From Chitinophaga pinensis (GTDB lineage Bacteria > Bacteroidota > Bacteroidia > Chitinophagales > Chitinophagaceae): a stretch of 64,000 bases of DNA. This document shows positions 45,381-53,887 of this stretch, in pieces. A program made the translations under genes and the position numbers. The notes under the pieces were generated by a model, which had not been told where the DNA came from, made no database searches, and was given only the letters and a program-made list of their open reading frames with translations. How positions within the stretch are numbered: position 1 is the first letter of the stretch; every line of letters starts with the position of its first letter. The stretch covers positions 23,572-87,571 of the forward strand of contig CAMBDE010000001.1 in assembly GCA_945865295.1 (NCBI GenBank), read 5' to 3'.

Positions 45381-45530
45381 AACCAAGACTGCCAGTACTC
45401 GCTTCGCTCGCACTGTCTTCTTCCGTATTGAACTTACTCAAACCCTCCGCAACAACCTTCGGTCATTGCTGGTTTTATTTCTGCTCATCCGCTCAATCAA
45501 GCAAGCTTGTTTAGCGTCTTTGCAAAAATA
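45381..45530. other. Spacer between the polysaccharide cluster and tRNA-Arg
   Basis: About 150 bp without a gene. It starts with AAAACCA and has the reverse complement TGGTTTT near 45469, enclosing a segment with ACTCGCTTCGCTCGCACTG, a CG-rich motif unlike the surrounding AT-rich cluster. Its meaning is unknown; it is not a clean terminator. Confidence 0.5.
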
Positions 45531-45559
45531 AAACCCCCAACACTTCGTGTTGAGGGTTT
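45523..45559 (-). terminator. Intrinsic terminator of tRNA-Arg
   Basis: On the minus strand AAACCCTCAACAC and GTGTTGGGGGTTT form 13 pairs with one mismatch around a three-base GAA loop, followed by TTTTATTTTT. It begins two bases after the tRNA 3' end. Confidence 0.85.
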
Positions 45560-45560
45560 G

Positions 45561-45632
45561 TGGTCTCGCCAAGAATCGAACTTGGATCTAGTGTTTAGGA
45601 AACACCTATTCTATCCATTGAACTACGGGACC
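45561..45632 (-). tRNA. tRNA-Arg (anticodon CCU)
   Basis: The minus-strand cloverleaf is complete: acceptor GGTCCCG/CGAGACC, D-arm GTTC-AATGGATA-GAAT, anticodon stem GGTGT/ACACT with loop TTCCTAA (anticodon CCT), and T-arm CCAAG-TTCGATT-CTTGG, discriminator A. It reads AGG. CCA is not encoded. Acceptor position 5-68 is a C-A mismatch. No intron. A TATTTTTG box is about 55 nt upstream and a hairpin terminator follows at once. Confidence 0.93.
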
Positions 45633-45686
45633 ATCGAATCGCAAGGATCCGAGTCTTAACTTGGTCTAAAGACCGTTTAAGGAGGA

Positions 45687-45694
45687 CAAAAATA
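45687..45694 (-). promoter_or_regulatory. -7 box upstream of tRNA-Arg
   Basis: TATTTTTG on the minus strand is a full TAnnTTTG match, about 55 nt upstream of the tRNA 5' end. No clear TTG is found at standard spacing, so only the -7 element is claimed. Confidence 0.35.
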
Positions 45695-45783
45695 ACTATT
45701 CTTTTTTAAGCACCCATACTTTATCCCTGCGGGTCATTATTATGCTATAATTTGGTATCTTCACAGCTCAAATCGACATCATT

Positions 45784-46440
45784 ATGGGCTTTTACAATAT
45801 CATTATCAAGTTTCGTTTTTGGTTAAGCTTAATTGCCATTTTTGGCGCGGCTACACTTCAATTAACCGATCTGGCTAATTTTTGGCCGGTTTTCCCATTG
45901 TATATGCTTGGTGTGATTGGCTTATTGAGTCATATTTTTATTGGCCCATTGCGTTTGGTTCAAGCGCCAATGGAAGCAGGTAATATAGAAGAAGTGGAGC
46001 GCATTTTAGCGACTATCTGGTTTCCTAATTTATTGTACACACCTGTAAGAAGCACTTACTATACCATTAAGGGTAATATCGCCATGGCAAAACAAGATTT
46101 TGATACGGCCGAGAAACATCTAAAAATGAGTAGTAGCCTTGGCTCAGCGATGCCTGAAGCGGAGGGTGCCAATAAATTACAATTAGGGATGATGGCGATG
46201 CAAAAAGGGGATACCAAGCAAGGTGAAGCCTACATCCGTGCCGCCATTCGTGCGGGCATTCCTGATAAAGAATCCGAAGCAGTAGCTTACTTAAGCATGT
46301 GTCAAATTTTTATGAATAAGCGCGAGTTTCGCGCAGCTAAAGATTTCTTCCGTAAAGCAAAAGCATGCAAGCCATCTACTAAGCAAGTGTTGGATCAGAT
46401 TAAAGAAATTGAGAAATACATTTCTCGTATGCCTGGATAA
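45784..46440 (+). CDS. TPR-containing membrane protein
   Basis: This 218-residue protein has two N-terminal membrane helices (about residues 10-29, FRFWLSLIAIFGAATLQL, and 34-54, FPLYMLGVIGLLSHIFIG). A soluble helical part with tetratricopeptide-like repeats follows: YYTIKGNIAMAKQDFDTAEK, LQLGMMAMQKGDTKQGEAYI and AYLSMCQIFMNKREFRAAKD are three consecutive repeat helices. It is presumably a scaffold facing the cytosol or periplasm; I do not know a defined role. It is a single gene, ending at a shared terminator with the convergent PurN fusion. Confidence 0.8.
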   Translation: MGFYNIIIKFRFWLSLIAIFGAATLQLTDLANFWPVFPLYMLGVIGLLSHIFIGPLRLVQAPMEAGNIEEVERILATIWFPNLLYTPVRSTYYTIKGNIAMAKQDFDTAEKHLKMSSSLGSAMPEAEGANKLQLGMMAMQKGDTKQGEAYIRAAIRAGIPDKESEAVAYLSMCQIFMNKREFRAAKDFFRKAKACKPSTKQVLDQIKEIEKYISRMPG

Positions 46441-46447
46441 AAGATTT

Positions 46448-46480
46448 AAAAAAGGTCTCGAAAATTCGGGGCCTTTTTTA
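46448..46480. terminator. Bidirectional terminator between TPR gene and PurN fusion
   Basis: AAAAAAGGTCTCG (46448-46460) pairs with CGGGGCCTTTTTT (46467-46479) with G-U wobbles, and a six-base loop. A-runs and T-runs on both sides fit termination of both convergent genes. It includes the stop codon of the minus-strand gene. Confidence 0.85.
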
Positions 46481-47443
46481 TTGCACTAATATTTTTTCTA
46501 TCGTTGGTGCAAAATGTTGATGTTCTAATACATGAATTTTTTCTGCAACTGTTGTTGGTGTATCGCTAGCATCAACAGCACATCTTGCTTGAAAAATAAT
46601 ATCGCCTTCATCATAATGCGCATCTACCCAATGAATCGTAATACCTGTTTCTTTTTCTCCAGCAGCAACCACTGCTTCGTGCACGCGTAATCCATACATA
46701 CCCTTGCCGCCATAATTAGGTAACAATGCAGGATGAATATTTACAATACCTCGTGCAGTGTTTACTTTTCCATTCACCACACTAGCATCAATTTTCATCC
46801 CTGGTTGGTACGCATGCACCAACACCTCGGGTACTTTCCATAAAAAGCCAGCAAGTACTATAAAATGAATATCTGCATTGTGTAAGCTTTCTACATAGCC
46901 TGTGTTTGCAAATTCTTCTTTATTGATCATTAAAGTGGGGATGCCTTTGGATTTTGCAATTTCTAATACCCCAGCGCCCGGAACATTGCATACAATTAAT
47001 GAGATTTTAACGGGGGTGGACTTGTTTTCAAAGTATTCGATGATCTTTTTAGCATTGGATCCTGCCCCTGAGGCGAAAATGGCCACATGTATCGGGTTAT
47101 TGGACCCTGAATGACCAGATCCCAAATTTTCAGATCCCATCGTCGTAGCCATGTTCGAAGTCCCGCCGCTCAATCTACCCCACATCCTCCCTAAATAACC
47201 CTTAAAAAAGGTAAATTGCCCAGTTGCAAAACTGACCAAAATCACCGAAAAAGGCCATAAAATGGTCAATAATAGGGGATAAATGAGCCAATATGCTGCA
47301 TTTTTCTCCAAAAACACCAAATTTAGGATTTGCTTATTTAGGTACCCGCTCAAGCTTCCTCCCAAGGCAAATGTGGTCATGATTAACCAAAATTGTACCT
47401 GGCCAACGCCCCACTTTTGCTGTAATTTATTAATACTTTTCAT
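46478..47443 (-). CDS. purN: Fusion: small two-helix membrane domain (DUF6787-like) plus phosphoribosylglycinamide formyltransferase
   Basis: Residues 1 to about 93 form a small membrane domain: KWGVGQVQFWLIMTTFALGG, SLSGYLNKQI, then WLIYPLLLTILWPFSVILVS and GQFTFFKGYLGRMWGRL. It resembles the short stand-alone DUF6787-type proteins that I recall from Bacteroidota. A Gly/Ser/Asn linker (about 93-117) follows. Then comes a full PurN: HVAIFASGAGSNAKKIIEYF, the catalytic IVNIHPALLPNYGGKGMYGL (Asn, His) and ITIHWVDAHYDEGDIIFQ with the catalytic Asp. PurN transfers formyl from 10-formyl-THF to GAR in purine synthesis and is normally soluble, about 190-210 residues. An internal Met at about 97 (MATTMGSEN) could give a soluble form. 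The frame runs through without break. Confidence 0.85.
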   Translation of the reverse strand: MKSINKLQQKWGVGQVQFWLIMTTFALGGSLSGYLNKQILNLVFLEKNAAYWLIYPLLLTILWPFSVILVSFATGQFTFFKGYLGRMWGRLSGGTSNMATTMGSENLGSGHSGSNNPIHVAIFASGAGSNAKKIIEYFENKSTPVKISLIVCNVPGAGVLEIAKSKGIPTLMINKEEFANTGYVESLHNADIHFIVLAGFLWKVPEVLVHAYQPGMKIDASVVNGKVNTARGIVNIHPALLPNYGGKGMYGLRVHEAVVAAGEKETGITIHWVDAHYDEGDIIFQARCAVDASDTPTTVAEKIHVLEHQHFAPTIEKILVQ

Positions 47444-47475
47444 AATATAATCTATCTTAACTGCGAAACTCTACC

Positions 47476-47541
47476 CCTCAAATCCTACAATCCTCCCTCA
47501 AACCTTTAAATCTCATCCTCAAACCCCAAAATTTCCTCAAA
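47476..47541. repeat. Four CCTCAAA direct repeats at about 20-bp intervals
   Basis: CCTCAAA occurs at 47476, 47496, 47517 and 47535, giving spacings of 20, 21 and 18 bp, close to two helical turns each. The flanks share little, although CCTCAAAYC recurs in the first three. It lies within about 100 bp upstream of the PurN fusion start (47443), on the strand of that gene reading TTTGAGG. It could be a set of binding sites on one face of the DNA, or imperfect low-complexity sequence. Confidence 0.5.
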
Positions 47542-47729
47542 TTCAAGGCCCCAAAGGTCCTCTTTTTTTCGAATTTCCTCCACAAGATTTTATAAAATTT
47601 ATAGCCATAAGTTGGATGCTTACAAATTTATGACATTCGTCACCTAAAATCCTCCCACACGATTGAAACTCAATTAGTAAAAAGAAAAAAAAACTTGCAA
47701 TAAACGAGCTTTTTAATGCGTTTCTTAGT

Positions 47730-47737
47730 TAATTTTG
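47730..47737 (+). promoter_or_regulatory. -7 promoter box of the actA/cox operon
   Basis: TAATTTTG matches TAnnTTTG exactly. The expected -33 site 17-23 nt upstream reads TTT/TTA in place of TTG. The transcript would start near 47744, so the in-frame ATG at 47735 would lie in front of it; this supports ATG 47783 as the true actA start. Confidence 0.5.
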
Positions 47738-47782
47738 CGTCCGTTAAAGGATATTTTTCCACACTTGACACTGTTCGTGTAT

Positions 47783-49036
47783 ATGACAACTTTAAGAAAC
47801 CTAGCTAAGATCGTTACGATCTTCTTATTTATCACCTTTAGTGCTGCTATAGGTAATCAACTAAATGCTCAAGACGGTAAAGCACTTTTCTCTGCGAATT
47901 GTGCCTCATGTCACGCAGTAAATAAAAAGCTAACTGGTCCTGCTTTAGCTGGCGTGGAAGATCGTTGGCCTGATAAGCAAAACTTGTATTCATGGATTAA
48001 AAACTCTGCTGCATTTTTGAAAACAGGCGACCCTTATGCGACGAATTTGTACAACGAGTACAACAAAGTGGCGATGAATAATTTTCCTGGTTTATCTGAT
48101 GCCGACATTGATGCCATCTTAGCTTATATCAAAACTGTTCCTGCTCCAGGCGCAGCGCCAGCAGGCGGTGCAGCTGTAGGGGCTCCTGCTCCTGAATCAG
48201 ATAACACTTTAGTGTTTGGAATTTTAAGTTTGGTGTTAGCAGTGCTTGCAATTATTTTATTGCAAGTGAATAACAACTTAAAAAAATTAGCAGACGACAA
48301 ATTAGGTGTTGTTCCTCAAGTTCCAGTTCCCTTTTATCGCAATAAAAGATACATCGCTATCACAGCCATTTTGTTGTTTGTGTTAGGGGGTTATTATACC
48401 ACAGTGGGTGCGATGAACTTAGGTCGTTCTAAAGATTATCAACCAGAACAACCTATTTACTATTCTCATAAAGTGCACGCTGGTGTAAACCAAATTAACT
48501 GTCAATATTGTCATAGTGGTACTTACCAAGGCAAGCAAGCCACTTTACCTAGTGTGAATGTTTGTATGAACTGTCATACTGCGATCAACGAGTACAAAGG
48601 CGATCCTTTAGTTAGAGAGAATGGGGAGATTGTAGATGGTACTGCTGAGATTAAAAAATTATACAAATACGCTGGATTTACAGAAGGTCAACCTTGGGAT
48701 GCAACTAAAGCACAACCAATTGAGTGGATTCGTATCCACAACTTACCTGACCACGTTTACTTTAACCACGCGCAACACGTGAACGCTGGACAAGTTGCTT
48801 GTCAACAATGTCATGGTGAAATTCAGAACATGGGTGAAGTAAAACAGTTCTCTGACTTAAGTATGGGATGGTGTGTGAACTGTCACAGAGAAACAAAAGT
48901 GCAATTTAAAGACAATGGTTTCTATAGCATCTACGAGAAATACCACGAAGATATTCGTACTGGAAAAATCGATAGCACTAAAGGCATCACTGTAGAGAAA
49001 ATTGGTGGTACTGAGTGTCAAAAATGTCACTACTAA
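47783..49036 (+). CDS. actA: Alternative complex III subunit A, fused cytochrome c (ActA)
   Basis: This multihaem membrane-anchored cytochrome belongs to the quinol-oxidising complex that replaces bc1. With the start at 47783 it has 417 residues. A signal sequence (IVTIFLFITFSAAIG) is followed by an N-terminal monohaem domain with CASCH at about 40-44. Two membrane helices (LVFGILSLVLAVLAIILLQV and AITAILLFVLGGYYTTVGAM) precede a multihaem domain with CQYCH, CMNCH, CQQCH, CVNCH and a terminal CQKCH, six haem sites in all. The N-terminal cytochrome fused to the pentahaem part is common in Bacteroidota ActA. ActB follows 46 nt later. Confidence 0.93.
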   Translation: MTTLRNLAKIVTIFLFITFSAAIGNQLNAQDGKALFSANCASCHAVNKKLTGPALAGVEDRWPDKQNLYSWIKNSAAFLKTGDPYATNLYNEYNKVAMNNFPGLSDADIDAILAYIKTVPAPGAAPAGGAAVGAPAPESDNTLVFGILSLVLAVLAIILLQVNNNLKKLADDKLGVVPQVPVPFYRNKRYIAITAILLFVLGGYYTTVGAMNLGRSKDYQPEQPIYYSHKVHAGVNQINCQYCHSGTYQGKQATLPSVNVCMNCHTAINEYKGDPLVRENGEIVDGTAEIKKLYKYAGFTEGQPWDATKAQPIEWIRIHNLPDHVYFNHAQHVNAGQVACQQCHGEIQNMGEVKQFSDLSMGWCVNCHRETKVQFKDNGFYSIYEKYHEDIRTGKIDSTKGITVEKIGGTECQKCHY

Positions 49037-49082
49037 CCAAAAGATAAAAAAAAGAGACGCGTAATATTTTATATACATTACT

Positions 49083-52000
49083 ATGGAGCAAAAAAAGCAC
49101 TGGTCAAGTTTTGGGGAATTAAATAATTCTGAAGCTTACAACAAAGAGGTGAAAGATGAATTCAATGAGGAACTTCCTTTTGTAGAAGACGAATCTGTTC
49201 TTGCAAAGAGCGGTAGTTTTTTACAAGCGAAAGCACCTCGTCGTGATTTCTTAAAATATTTAGGATTCAGCACAGCTGCAGCAGCTGCGGCAGCGAGTTG
49301 TGAAATGCCGATTAAAAAAGCGATTCCTTTTGCGAACAAGCCAGAAGATATTGTACCAGGTATTGCAGATTATTATGCAACCACTTATGTACAAGATGGC
49401 GATGTAGTGAGTGTACTTGCGAAAGTGCGTGATGGTCGTCCTATTAAATTAGAAGGAAACGATTTATCTGCTATCACGAATGGTGGAACTTCTGCAAGAG
49501 TGCAAGCTGCTGTATTAGATTTATATGATACAGCTCGTTTACGTTTTCCTTTAATCACTGGTAAAGAAGCTAGCTTCGAAGCCATTGATAAAGCCATCGC
49601 TGCTGAATTAGGCGGTAATGTAGTATTGGTTTCTAGTTCTATTACTTCTCCTTCTACTAAAAATATTATTGCGCAGTTTTTGTCTAAACATCCTGGTAGC
49701 AAACACGTTACTTATGACGCGGTTTCACACAGTGCGATGTTATTAGCAAACGAAGCTGCTTATGGTAAGCGCCTAATGCCTTCTTACCATTTTGATAAAG
49801 CAAAAGCAATTGTGTCTTTGAGTGCCGATTTTTTAGGTACTTGGTTAAGCCCTGTTGAATTTGCGAAGCAATATGCAGTAGGTAAAAAAATTGACGAGAA
49901 AAATATTTCAATGAGCAAGCATATCCACTTTGAAACAGTGGCTAGTATGACTGGTTCTAATGCGGATGAAAAATATTTATGCCGTCCTTCCGAAATGGGT
50001 GCCATTGCACTTGGTTTATTGAACGCTGTAAAAGGTGGAACAGTTACCGAAATAAATAATATAAGCGATGCTACGTTAAAAGCTGGTATCATGGCAGCTG
50101 CAAAAGCATTGACTGCACACAAAGGTGCTGCACTAGTGGTTGCTGGTAGCAACGATGTGAACGTTCAAATTTTAGTGAACGCTATTAACGATGCAGTAGG
50201 TGCAAATGGCAACACCATTAATTTTGGTACAACTTTAAATTACCGTCAAGGTATTGATAGCGATTTTGCAACATTGGTAGACGAGATGAACGCTGGTAAA
50301 GTCAACACGGTTTTATTTGTTGGCGCGAATCCTGTTTACTCTTGGCCCAACGCGGATAAAGTAAAAGCTGGTTTAGCAAAAGTTAAAACCACGATTTCTT
50401 TCAACGAAAAATTAGATGAAACAACTGCACTTTGTAAATATGTAATCCCTGCGCCGCACTTTTTAGAAAGCTGGGGTGATGCAGAACCTGCAACAGGTCA
50501 TTTCTCTTTCATCCAACCAACCATTGCTCCTTTATTTAAGACAAGAGCTTTCCAAGATAGTTTGTTGAAGTGGGCGGGCGATGTAAATGATTACACAACC
50601 TACTTAAAGAATTTCTGGTCCATTAAATTAGGTGGTGTGACTGCTTGGGATAAAACATTACAAGCAGGTGTGATCAATCCAACACCATCTGCTCCTGTTG
50701 GCGCATCTTTGAATGGTGCTGCTGTTGCTTCAGCTTCTGCTGCAGTGGCTGCAAAAAAACCATCAGCAAAGATTGAATTAGCATTATACCAAAAAGTAGG
50801 TATTGGTGCTGGTCAAGGTGCTTCTAACCCTTGGTTACAAGAATTACCTGATCCAGTAACGCGTGCTACTTGGGATAACTATATTATAGTATCACCTGCC
50901 ATGGCAAGAACATTGTTGAACATTGATTTAAACAATGCCGGTCAAGCAGACGCATACGAAGTACAACCTCCTAAAAAAGTAGTGAAAGTAACAGTAGGTA
51001 AAACGAGTATCGAATTACCTGTATTAATTATTCCTGGAACTCATCCTTCTACTATTGGTATTGCGCTTGGTTACGGACGTACAGAAACCTTAGGTAAAGC
51101 GGTGATTGGTACTGGTAAAAACGCCTATCCTTTTGCAAGCTTTAATGGTCAAACCATTTCTTTTGATCAAGCGGATGTGCAATTAACCCTTACAGATGAA
51201 ACTTATCCTGTTGCATTAATACAAACGCATTTCCGTTACGACACTGCTCAAGGTAATCGTACAGAAGTGGTGAAAGAATTGTCTTTAGCATCTTTCTTAG
51301 CGCATCCATCCGAGATCCGCGAAGAGCGTGCACACGAATTGAAAGGTCAAATTATGGGTGGCGAAAAAATGACCAACGATGAAGTGTTAGCGAACTTCGA
51401 AAAACAAGGTACCATGTACCCTGTTTATGAAAGACCAGGTATCAAGTGGGGTATGAATGTGGATTTAAACACTTGTAATGGTTGCGGTGCTTGCGTAGTG
51501 GCTTGTAATGCAGAGAACAACGTTTCTGTTGTTGGTAAGCCAGAAGTTTTACGCGGCCATGAAATGCATTGGTTACGTATCGATAAATATTTTAGTGGTG
51601 ATATGGATAACCCGAATGTGGTTTTCCAACCATTGATGTGTCAGCATTGTGACAACGCTCCTTGTGAAAACGTTTGTCCAGTAGCTGCAACTAACCATAG
51701 CTCTGAAGGTTTAAACCAAATGACTTATAACAGATGTATTGGTACACGTTATTGCGCGAACAACTGTCCTTTCAAAGTGCGTCGTTTTAACTGGGCCGAT
51801 TATACTGGTGCGGATAGTTTCCCTGATAATCAAAAAGGTGAAGTGAACGATGTGGTATTGAACATGAACGACGACTTATCAAGAATGGTATTGAATCCAG
51901 ATGTAACAGTTCGTTCTCGTGGTGTGATCGAAAAATGTTCTTTCTGTGTGCAACGTTTACAAGCTGCTAAATTAGAAGCGAAGAAAGATTCTCGTCCAAT

Positions 52001-52316
52001 GGTGGATGCAGATGTGAAAGTGGCTTGTCAACAAGCTTGTCCTACACATGCAATCAGCTTTGGTAATGCAAACGACAAAAATAGTGCAATCACCATGGTG
52101 CGTGCAGAAAATCCTAATCGCAACTTCACTGTGTTAGAGCAATTACACGTGTTACCGAATGTGACTTACTTAGCAAAAGTTAGAAATGACAATACAAAAG
52201 CAGAAGGACATAAAGCTGAAGCTGCTGGTCACGAAACAAAAGCAGCAGGACACAAAGAAGAAGGTCATGAAGCTAAAGGACACGCTGAAACTAAAAAAGC
52301 GGAAGCAGCGCACTAA
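49083..52316 (+). CDS. actB: Alternative complex III subunit B (Mo-bisPGD-like and iron-sulfur protein)
   Basis: This 1077-residue periplasmic catalytic-like subunit has a twin-arginine motif with the hydrophobic stretch (RRDFLKYLGFSTAAAAAAAS, residues about 53-72). The N-terminal two-thirds follow a molybdopterin oxidoreductase fold, but ActB is known not to hold Mo. The C-terminal part has four [Fe-S] cysteine sets: CNGCGACVVACNAEN near residue 797, CQHCDNAPCENVCP, CIGTRYCANNCPF and CSFCVQRL with CQQACP. These supply the electron wire. The last 40 residues are a low-complexity tail of six GH/AH repeats, unusual in a family-wide view. ActC follows after 78 nt. Confidence 0.95.
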   Translation: MEQKKHWSSFGELNNSEAYNKEVKDEFNEELPFVEDESVLAKSGSFLQAKAPRRDFLKYLGFSTAAAAAAASCEMPIKKAIPFANKPEDIVPGIADYYATTYVQDGDVVSVLAKVRDGRPIKLEGNDLSAITNGGTSARVQAAVLDLYDTARLRFPLITGKEASFEAIDKAIAAELGGNVVLVSSSITSPSTKNIIAQFLSKHPGSKHVTYDAVSHSAMLLANEAAYGKRLMPSYHFDKAKAIVSLSADFLGTWLSPVEFAKQYAVGKKIDEKNISMSKHIHFETVASMTGSNADEKYLCRPSEMGAIALGLLNAVKGGTVTEINNISDATLKAGIMAAAKALTAHKGAALVVAGSNDVNVQILVNAINDAVGANGNTINFGTTLNYRQGIDSDFATLVDEMNAGKVNTVLFVGANPVYSWPNADKVKAGLAKVKTTISFNEKLDETTALCKYVIPAPHFLESWGDAEPATGHFSFIQPTIAPLFKTRAFQDSLLKWAGDVNDYTTYLKNFWSIKLGGVTAWDKTLQAGVINPTPSAPVGASLNGAAVASASAAVAAKKPSAKIELALYQKVGIGAGQGASNPWLQELPDPVTRATWDNYIIVSPAMARTLLNIDLNNAGQADAYEVQPPKKVVKVTVGKTSIELPVLIIPGTHPSTIGIALGYGRTETLGKAVIGTGKNAYPFASFNGQTISFDQADVQLTLTDETYPVALIQTHFRYDTAQGNRTEVVKELSLASFLAHPSEIREERAHELKGQIMGGEKMTNDEVLANFEKQGTMYPVYERPGIKWGMNVDLNTCNGCGACVVACNAENNVSVVGKPEVLRGHEMHWLRIDKYFSGDMDNPNVVFQPLMCQHCDNAPCENVCPVAATNHSSEGLNQMTYNRCIGTRYCANNCPFKVRRFNWADYTGADSFPDNQKGEVNDVVLNMNDDLSRMVLNPDVTVRSRGVIEKCSFCVQRLQAAKLEAKKDSRPMVDADVKVACQQACPTHAISFGNANDKNSAITMVRAENPNRNFTVLEQLHVLPNVTYLAKVRNDNTKAEGHKAEAAGHETKAAGHKEEGHEAKGHAETKKAEAAH

Positions 52317-52394
52317 AAAATAGTTGAAACTATTTCAAAAAAAATGGTTTCAAAAAAAAGAATATAGATTATAAAAATTTAGAAATAGAAGAAG

Positions 52395-53834
52395 ATGCAT
52401 ATTAAATACGAATCACAACTGCGCGAACCTCTGGTGTATGGTAATAAAGATTACCACCAAGTAACCGAAGATATTTTACGCCCGATTGAAACGAAGCCAT
52501 CACGTTTATGGTACATCGCCTTTTCTATAGCCGTTACCTTATTAATGTTTGGTGCCTATAGCGTTTACCGTGAGGTGACTTATGGTATCGGTCAGTGGAA
52601 CTTGAACAAAACCATTGGATGGGGTTGGGATATCACCAACTTCGTATGGTGGGTTGGTATCGGTCACGCAGGTACATTGATCTCTGCGGTATTGTTATTG
52701 TTCCGTCAAGGTTGGAGAACAGGTGTGAATCGTGCTGCGGAAGCAATGACCATCTTCGCTGTAATGTGTGCGGGTCAATTCCCGATCTTCCACATGGGTC
52801 GTGTTTGGATGGCTTTCTTTATAATGCCTTATCCTAACTCTCGTGGTCCATTATGGGTGAACTTTAACTCTCCTTTATTATGGGACGTATTTGCGATCTC
52901 TACTTATTTCACTGTATCCTTATTGTTCTGGTATTCTGGTTTATTACCTGACTTTGCAACAGTGCGTGATAGAGCAAAAACTGCATTAAGAAAAAAATTA
53001 TATGGTATCGCTGCATTTGGTTGGACGGGTTCTACTAAACATTGGCAACGTCATGAGAGTTTGTCTTTAGTATTAGCAGGTTTATCTACACCACTTGTAT
53101 TGTCTGTACACACCATCGTATCTTTTGACTTTGCTACTTCAGTAATTCCTGGATGGCATACGACCATCTTCCCTCCATACTTCGTTGCTGGTGCGATCTT
53201 CTCTGGATTCGCGATGGTACAAAGTTTGTTGATCATTGTTCGTAAAGTATTTGGATTAGAAGATTATATCACGATTGGTCACATCGACTTAATGAATAAA
53301 GTAATTGTATTAACAGGTTCTATCGTTGGTATCGCTTACTTAACAGAATTATTCATGGGCTGGTATTCTCAAAATAAATATGAGGGCTATACTTTCTGGT
53401 ATTCTCGTGCTTATTTATTTAGTCCTTATGGCTGGAGCTATTGGGGTATGATGGCTTGTAACGTATTGTCTCCTCAAATTTTCTGGTCTAGAAAAATGAG
53501 AAGAAACGTATTCGTTACTTTCTTCATGAGTATCATCGTAAACATTGGTATGTGGTTCGAGCGTTTTGTAATCATCGTTACCTCTTTATATCGTGACTAT
53601 TTACCATCTAGCTGGTCTGTGTACTACAGTCCTACCATTTGGGAAATTGGTTTCTATGTAGGAACATTTGGTTTGTTCTTCACTTGCTTCTTCTTATTTG
53701 CTAAATACTTCCCAGTGATTGCTGTGGCAGAAATTAAGTATGTATTAAAGAGAAGCGGTGAATCATTCAAACCAGGAATGGAAAGCATTGAGGCGCAACC
53801 TCTGGACAAATTTGTTCATGACAACGCGCACTAA
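52395..53834 (+). CDS. actC: Alternative complex III subunit C (NrfD-like quinol-binding membrane protein)
   Basis: This 479-residue polytopic protein of the NrfD/PsrC family has about ten membrane helices. Motifs include GWGWDITNFVWWVGIGHAGT, LISAVLLLFRQGWRTGVNRA, EAMTIFAVMCAGQFPIFHMG and a second half with SLVLAGLSTPLVLSVHTIVS and WHTTIFPPYFVAGAIFSGFA. It is one of two NrfD-like subunits (with ActF), binds menaquinol and passes electrons to ActB. Its place between ActB and ActD matches known act operons. Length and helix count normal. Confidence 0.94.
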   Translation: MHIKYESQLREPLVYGNKDYHQVTEDILRPIETKPSRLWYIAFSIAVTLLMFGAYSVYREVTYGIGQWNLNKTIGWGWDITNFVWWVGIGHAGTLISAVLLLFRQGWRTGVNRAAEAMTIFAVMCAGQFPIFHMGRVWMAFFIMPYPNSRGPLWVNFNSPLLWDVFAISTYFTVSLLFWYSGLLPDFATVRDRAKTALRKKLYGIAAFGWTGSTKHWQRHESLSLVLAGLSTPLVLSVHTIVSFDFATSVIPGWHTTIFPPYFVAGAIFSGFAMVQSLLIIVRKVFGLEDYITIGHIDLMNKVIVLTGSIVGIAYLTELFMGWYSQNKYEGYTFWYSRAYLFSPYGWSYWGMMACNVLSPQIFWSRKMRRNVFVTFFMSIIVNIGMWFERFVIIVTSLYRDYLPSSWSVYYSPTIWEIGFYVGTFGLFFTCFFLFAKYFPVIAVAEIKYVLKRSGESFKPGMESIEAQPLDKFVHDNAH

Positions 53835-53887
53835 TCGCTTTTAAAAAAAAGAAATTATTTGGATCTGAATATTAATTGAAAATAATT

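Larger units (their letters stand above)
47444..47782. other. Divergent intergenic region between PurN fusion and actA, with CCTCAAA repeats
   Basis: This 339-bp gap contains no gene. Its left part (47461-47545) is pyrimidine-rich on the + strand and carries four CCTCAAA repeats. The middle is AT-rich. The right end has the actA -7 box TAATTTTG at 47730-47737. Confidence 0.7.

Noticed and set aside
45395-45425. CTCGCTTCGCTCGC string as terminator
   Set aside because: Arms do not pair well and no T-run follows; the adjacent 45523-45559 hairpin is the real tRNA terminator.
45561-45632. tRNA as attachment site of an integrated island
   Set aside because: No integrase gene and no second copy of the tRNA 3' end was seen in the window; only a seven-base GGTCTCG match near 46454.
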